DNA of 64,000 bases, taken from NCBI GenBank assembly GCA_037975125.1, contig CM075853.1:54320958-54384957 (forward strand). The letters run 5' to 3'. Position numbers and translations under genes: made by a program. Of this stretch, positions 60,601 through 64,000 are shown piece after piece. The notes under the pieces were generated by a model. It was not told the origin of the DNA and made no database searches. It worked only from the letters and a program-made list of their open reading frames with translations. Origin of the DNA: Latrodectus hesperus. Taxonomy: Eukaryota; Arthropoda; Arachnida; Araneae; Theridiidae. How positions within the stretch are numbered: the first letter of the stretch is position 1; the number at the start of each line of letters is the position of its first letter.

Positions 60601-62191
60601 TTTAGGAACAAAATTGTTACTGTATCATTAAACTGACATTTTAACTGTTGCTGTGTTCACAATGTTATTTACGATTAAGGAACATAAAAAAGAAAAAAAA
60701 ATTATTTTGCTGCAAAAAAACAATCAAAGTTTTATACATATTTAATTAAAAATTGATTCTGTAAAATATTAATTTTCATTAAAGAAATGAGTTTCTTTAC
60801 TTTTCAGTTCCTTTTTATTTTTAATCAGGCTTTCGCTTACATTGTTCTGCTTTTAAGAAAACGGATATTTATGTGACATAATCATACTTTTCTCTTATAA
60901 GAATGGTCTTCTAGAATTATACTTAGAGAAGGAAGTAGCTATTTTGTACAATGAAATAAGTTAAGATAACTAAATTGTAATAATGGAATTCAGCATATGA
61001 AAATGTTAAAGCAATTAAATTATGGTGTTACTATTGTTATCTCTACTAAAAAACAAATCTTCATTTTTTGGTACCAAACACAAGTTTTCTTCGCACTTTA
61101 GCAAATTATCGTGATTGTCAATGATTTTTAGAGTTGTTTTTTAAAAACGTTCACACAATTTTTTTTAAATCTTCTAATGAAAATGTCTTCAATCGATTAA
61201 TATTTTAAATTATATTTATACTGTTTTTTGAACCAAAAGTTAAAAATGACAACATTACGTTATTTTTAATTTTTTAAAACTAATAAAACGAATGTTATAT
61301 CATAACATTTATATGATGTAACTAAAGATATTATATATTATAATTTTAATTTCTTACGTTATTATATAAACATGCATTAATTCTTCAATATTTATCCAAT
61401 AAAGAAGAAATTGTAGCATTTCATGTAAAATATTTTTCATTGATAACATTCAAATGTAGATTTATATTTTAAGCAATTTTATTCCCAGTAGTTTATATTT
61501 TTATTTACAGTATCTATATTTGAAAGAATATAAGAATGCTATTTTCATTATATATTGGGTTGAATAATGTGTTTTCGAGAGGTATTGTAAAAATTGTTTT
61601 TCTTCTGTTTGATATTTCTTTGTTACTATGGATATAAGAAAAAATTTTTACATTCAGAAAACTAAGCAACATCTGGAATTATATAAAAGCGTAAAATGGC
61701 GTAATTTAATTCTATGGATATATTTTTATTGATATGAGTTTATAATTTTATTATTTTAGATTTTTATTAATAGAAAATTGAAACTTTAATTCCTATTTCT
61801 GTATTTTCCATTTTTATTCTCGCATTGAATGAATATTCTTATTCTCATTAAGACATTCATAAGTATGAATAATCATTTTGTTATTACGGGATCCATAAAA
61901 AAAGTGAAAAAACTTTAAGTATTAAAAAAAGAAAAAATTAGAGAGTCGATTTTGAGAGAATTTATAATAAAGTTTGAAAATTCAAGCTTCAGCACTATAG
62001 TAACACTTTTAAGAGCAAATTACAAAAATATTCTAAAATCGAAATTCAACTGAATAATAATGTATTAAAAAATCATAAAAAATTCGGAAATTTTTTATGT
62101 TTAAATAGCGGTGTAGTTCATAATCTAATAACTTACATGCTGCTCCTATTACCGCAAAAATCAAGCATTTTCGTAAAAATATTTGATGCAT
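51379..62191 (-). CDS. astacin-like metalloprotease, gene C (six exons)
   Basis: Family M12A secreted protease, about 238 residues. Exons: 62137-62191, 60339-60406, 58608-58683, 56551-56665, 54833-55008, 51379-51605; GT-AG introns, phases 1,0,1,2,1, frame intact. Seen: a signal peptide with basic start and FAVIGAA core, propeptide NPDLFQGDI, mature start DRNGI where A and B have [23 protein letters not shown] Cys region, zinc site [13 protein letters not shown] with RSDRDDY, Met-turn [11 protein letters not shown] and final YECN. No extra domain. It is closest to gene B in the zinc helix and exon 4 length. The large last intron (3.2 kb) holds a SINE and a nested inverted-repeat pair. Digestive-fluid or venom use cannot be told from the sequence. 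Confidence 0.88.
51691..52076 (+). mobile_element. tRNA-derived SINE, fourth family
   Basis: Head with A box GTAGCCTAGTGGTTAGGAT and B box GGTTCGATTCCC, a body of about 300 bases (CTGGTGCTGCCATCTATCGG, AATTGACTTAAATTCGCATA) and an (AAC)n tail. Flanks AGGACTGTAAA and AGGATTATAAA are imperfect target duplications. The 93-codon open frame inside is an artefact. Lies in gene C intron 5, beside the last exon. Confidence 0.88.
52077..52631. other. gene C intron 5, part
   Basis: Nothing coding. The word CTACATGTACAAGAAC occurs twice within 75 bases (about 52478 and 52541). Confidence 0.5.
52632..54668. mobile_element. 2 kb element with 109-bp inverted arms
   Basis: Arms 52632-52740 and 54560-54668 are reverse complements at roughly 90 percent, sharing blocks such as CCAGTAATAAATTGATTAAT and CTGACCACTTTCGTAAAGAG. 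The interior is AT-rich and non-coding and holds a second inverted-repeat element. Foldback or long-TIR MITE; no target duplication resolved. Confidence 0.75.
54194..54440. mobile_element. nested MITE with GATGCCGTATAATC termini
   Basis: Ends GATGCCGTATAATCCAGG on the left and GATGCCGTATAATCTAGG inward on the right, with further matches over about 45 bases including ATTCTGA and TTTTTTGGCG. About 250 bp. The interior has several GACGT words (GATGACGTA, TGTGACGTG). It sits within the larger inverted-repeat element. Confidence 0.75.
54833..55008 (-). CDS. gene C exon 5, zinc site
   Basis: [27 protein letters not shown] and RSDRDDYL. All ligands intact. GC-richer than its surroundings, as is the matching exon of gene B. 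Confidence 0.95.
55009..56550. other. gene C intron 4
   Basis: AT-rich; a 64-codon open frame at 55221-55415 on the minus strand shows nothing recognisable. The phrase TTGGTGTTGCAATTTGGGTGGCC near 55250 resembles the Tc1 terminus at 39376 and may be a fragment of such an element. Confidence 0.45.
56551..56665 (-). CDS. gene C exon 4
   Basis: First conserved Cys in [11 protein letters not shown], ending YINIFKGDG. 115 bases. Acceptor TTCACAG, donor GTAAGT. Confidence 0.9.
58608..58683 (-). CDS. gene C exon 3, mature N-terminus
   Basis: [20 protein letters not shown]: mature start and first strand. Acceptor TTTTGTAG, donor GTAAGG. Confidence 0.9.
59011..59314 (+). repeat. minisatellite, five copies of a 55-65 bp unit
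   Basis: Each unit contains ATAGATTACTGAGTGATTTT, then AACTCTCATAGTGAGCATTT and TGCTGAGGC, with point changes and small indels. Lies in gene C intron 2. Confidence 0.92.
60339..60406 (-). CDS. gene C exon 2, propeptide
   Basis: Encodes [16 protein letters not shown], with the aspartate-switch motif. Six bases shorter than gene B exon 2. Donor GTAAGT immediately followed by a second GTAA; the first keeps the frame. Confidence 0.88.
62137..62191 (-). CDS. gene C exon 1, signal peptide
   Basis: ATG then a short polar and basic stretch with FLRK, a hydrophobic [10 protein letters not shown] core and an AL cleavage region completed in exon 2. Donor GTAAGT. Confidence 0.85.
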
Positions 62192-64000
62192 ATTTTCTTT
62201 CAGTCAAAGCTCTTGAGAAAGCAATGGCAACTAACTCATTTCTGAAGAATTATCTTTACTGTATAAGACAATCGTTGTGACAACGTGTGAGATTTCCCAT
62301 ATGTGTCTTCTGCTGTTGAATTTTAAACTTTTTCAAATACTGATAAAATAAATCCGAATTGATTAAAAGCATACCGAATTGAATTCATGTTTTATCAGAT
62401 TATTTCTGCCATCCCAAATTACGCGTATTCCTTCAATATTTTTGTGTTTAAGAAAAGAATATACGAAAATCTATTATTTATAGAGAGAGTAGCAAAATTT
62501 TGTATATAAATTTCTATATGTGATAGAAACATATGATGTTAATATGTGTTTGCTTATTACCCAATCTCTTTTCTAATTAATAAAAATATATCATGTCTGA
62601 GTAAATTCTTTAATATTATCCATTCCATCAAAATTTAGAGAACAATCAGAAAATATCAAAATATAAATACATGTGCACCAACTTCTGATCGACTCAAATA
62701 ATAATCTCAGTCTTGTATGATATCTCAGTAATGTTATACAATAAATTATTTTTATCTTATTTATAATTAAAAAAGTTATATAAAGTATATATCTCGATAA
62801 TATAAATCTCTGAAAAATTTTCCCGCTTCTTTGCAAACTGTTCTATTGTCCTTTTTTTTTTTATCTCGTACGCTCATGTTTAAACTTTTGTACCGTCGAA
62901 ATAAATACGTAATAAGCAACTTGCTTCATCATTAAGTAAATAATATCATTTCATTTTTGTTTTTAGAACAATGTTGCTTAAAATAAACTGAGGAAATAAA
63001 TAGAGGCTTTAAAGGATTCCTTTCAGTAATTAAGAATTCAAAACTCTTTTCTATGGTTAATTGAACCATTAAAAATTGCATCTTTAAGAGAACTATTGAT
63101 CTGTAAAGGCTTAGAATGTCTTATCTAAGGTATTATTCTAATGAAAAATTTAAAGTTAATCTTTGTTAAAACTTCAAGAAGTGCAGATTTAATTGAATTC
63201 TACATTTGTATATTGAGATCTTAGCTTATATAGAGTAGAATGAAAATCTTGAATTGTTAAATGATATATGCTAGATATTGACATTAGACAAACGCATTTC
63301 TTAATAAAATAAGAGATGAATTGGTTTTGAAATAAAAAAGCAACATTATAAGATTTCACTATTTATTTTTATAGATTCAAAATCCTTGAACTTATTTAAA
63401 TTCTATTAAATTTAGTAGAAACTTCCTGATTTTTTCTTACAGATTTGAAGAAAAAATTATGCAAAATTTAATAAAACTTTTATTGCTCATGAATATGAAA
63501 TATTTGAATGCTTAGAGTGAGAATAAACATCGCTAACACACCACTCCTTTTTTTAGATAAATTACTTAAACATCATTAACAACACCACTCATTTTTTAAG
63601 TTAATTACTTAAAATAAGTACATTCATATACTGATTTATAATTTTATGACGATATCTGTATAAAATAACGTCAACCGGAAAAAGTTAGCTCTGAGCAACA
63701 AAATTTTTGCCAGAAATAGAAAATTGGCAAATTTAATGCGTCATCACTATTTATATTTTTCGTTTAAATTTCTTTTTATACGTGAATGTTAAAATAATGA
63801 ATTTATTATGATTAGTTATTATTAAAAATAAGTGTGCCACAAATAATTATATGTTCTAAAACATTGATTTCAACATTTTCTAAAATAATTTTTTTCCTTC
63901 CTTTCTCATTAAATATGCACTGTGGATCAATATAAAATCATTTAGTATCAATTTGGCGGGATTTGCGTCTACTTACCTCGTTGGCAAGATTTTACTCTTG
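62192..64000. other. region upstream of gene C to the right edge
   Basis: AT-rich, no gene recognised. TTCTTCAGAAATG on the minus strand at about 62238-62250 resembles ATCTTCAGAAGTG about 80 bases upstream of gene A and may include the initiator of both genes. At 63971-63976 the minus strand has GTAAGT preceded by CCAACGAG, a good donor, so an exon may run off the window edge. Confidence 0.35.

Overview
This is an AT-rich animal nuclear region, most likely from a spider. It holds split genes with GT-AG introns, long (AT)n microsatellites, tRNA-derived SINEs and Tc1 and hAT DNA transposons. Three single-domain astacin metalloprotease genes lie in a row, a family that spiders have expanded for extra-oral digestion and venom. 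The spider assignment is inference; the eukaryotic gene structure is read directly.

Layout. 1-12 kb is mostly non-genic: a possible unidentified terminal exon at the left edge (97-249), a motif-rich promoter-like island near 3.1-3.3 kb, microsatellites, a SINE and a hAT remnant. 12.15-13.85 kb on the plus strand carries OST4, the 37-residue subunit of oligosaccharyltransferase, with one intron in each UTR. 14-16 kb is a decayed hAT-like transposase.

16.1-62.2 kb on the minus strand is a head-to-tail array of three astacin genes, called A (16159-26762), B (34966-47287) and C (51379-62191). Each has six coding exons with the same intron phases (1, 0, 1, 2, 1). Each predicts a secreted zymogen of about 237-250 residues: signal peptide, short propeptide with the FxGDI aspartate-switch motif, and a catalytic domain with HExxHxxGFxHExxRxDRD and a SIMLYGE Met-turn. 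No EGF or CUB tail follows. None of the three shows a break.

The introns and spacers are filled with mobile DNA. A 4 kb hAT element lies between A and B (27498-31543) and itself contains a nested LINE-derived insertion. A Tc1 element (37996-39402) fills most of B intron 4. Two hAT MITEs with exact 8-bp target duplications sit in B introns 3 and 1. SINEs lie in A intron 3 and C intron 5, and C intron 5 also holds a nested pair of inverted-repeat elements.

The functional content is therefore one housekeeping ER glycosylation gene beside a tandem family of secreted zinc proteases. I saw no CRISPR array, operon, real tRNA or rRNA gene. I found no clearly new multi-gene system; the most useful results are the three gene models and the precise transposon boundaries.
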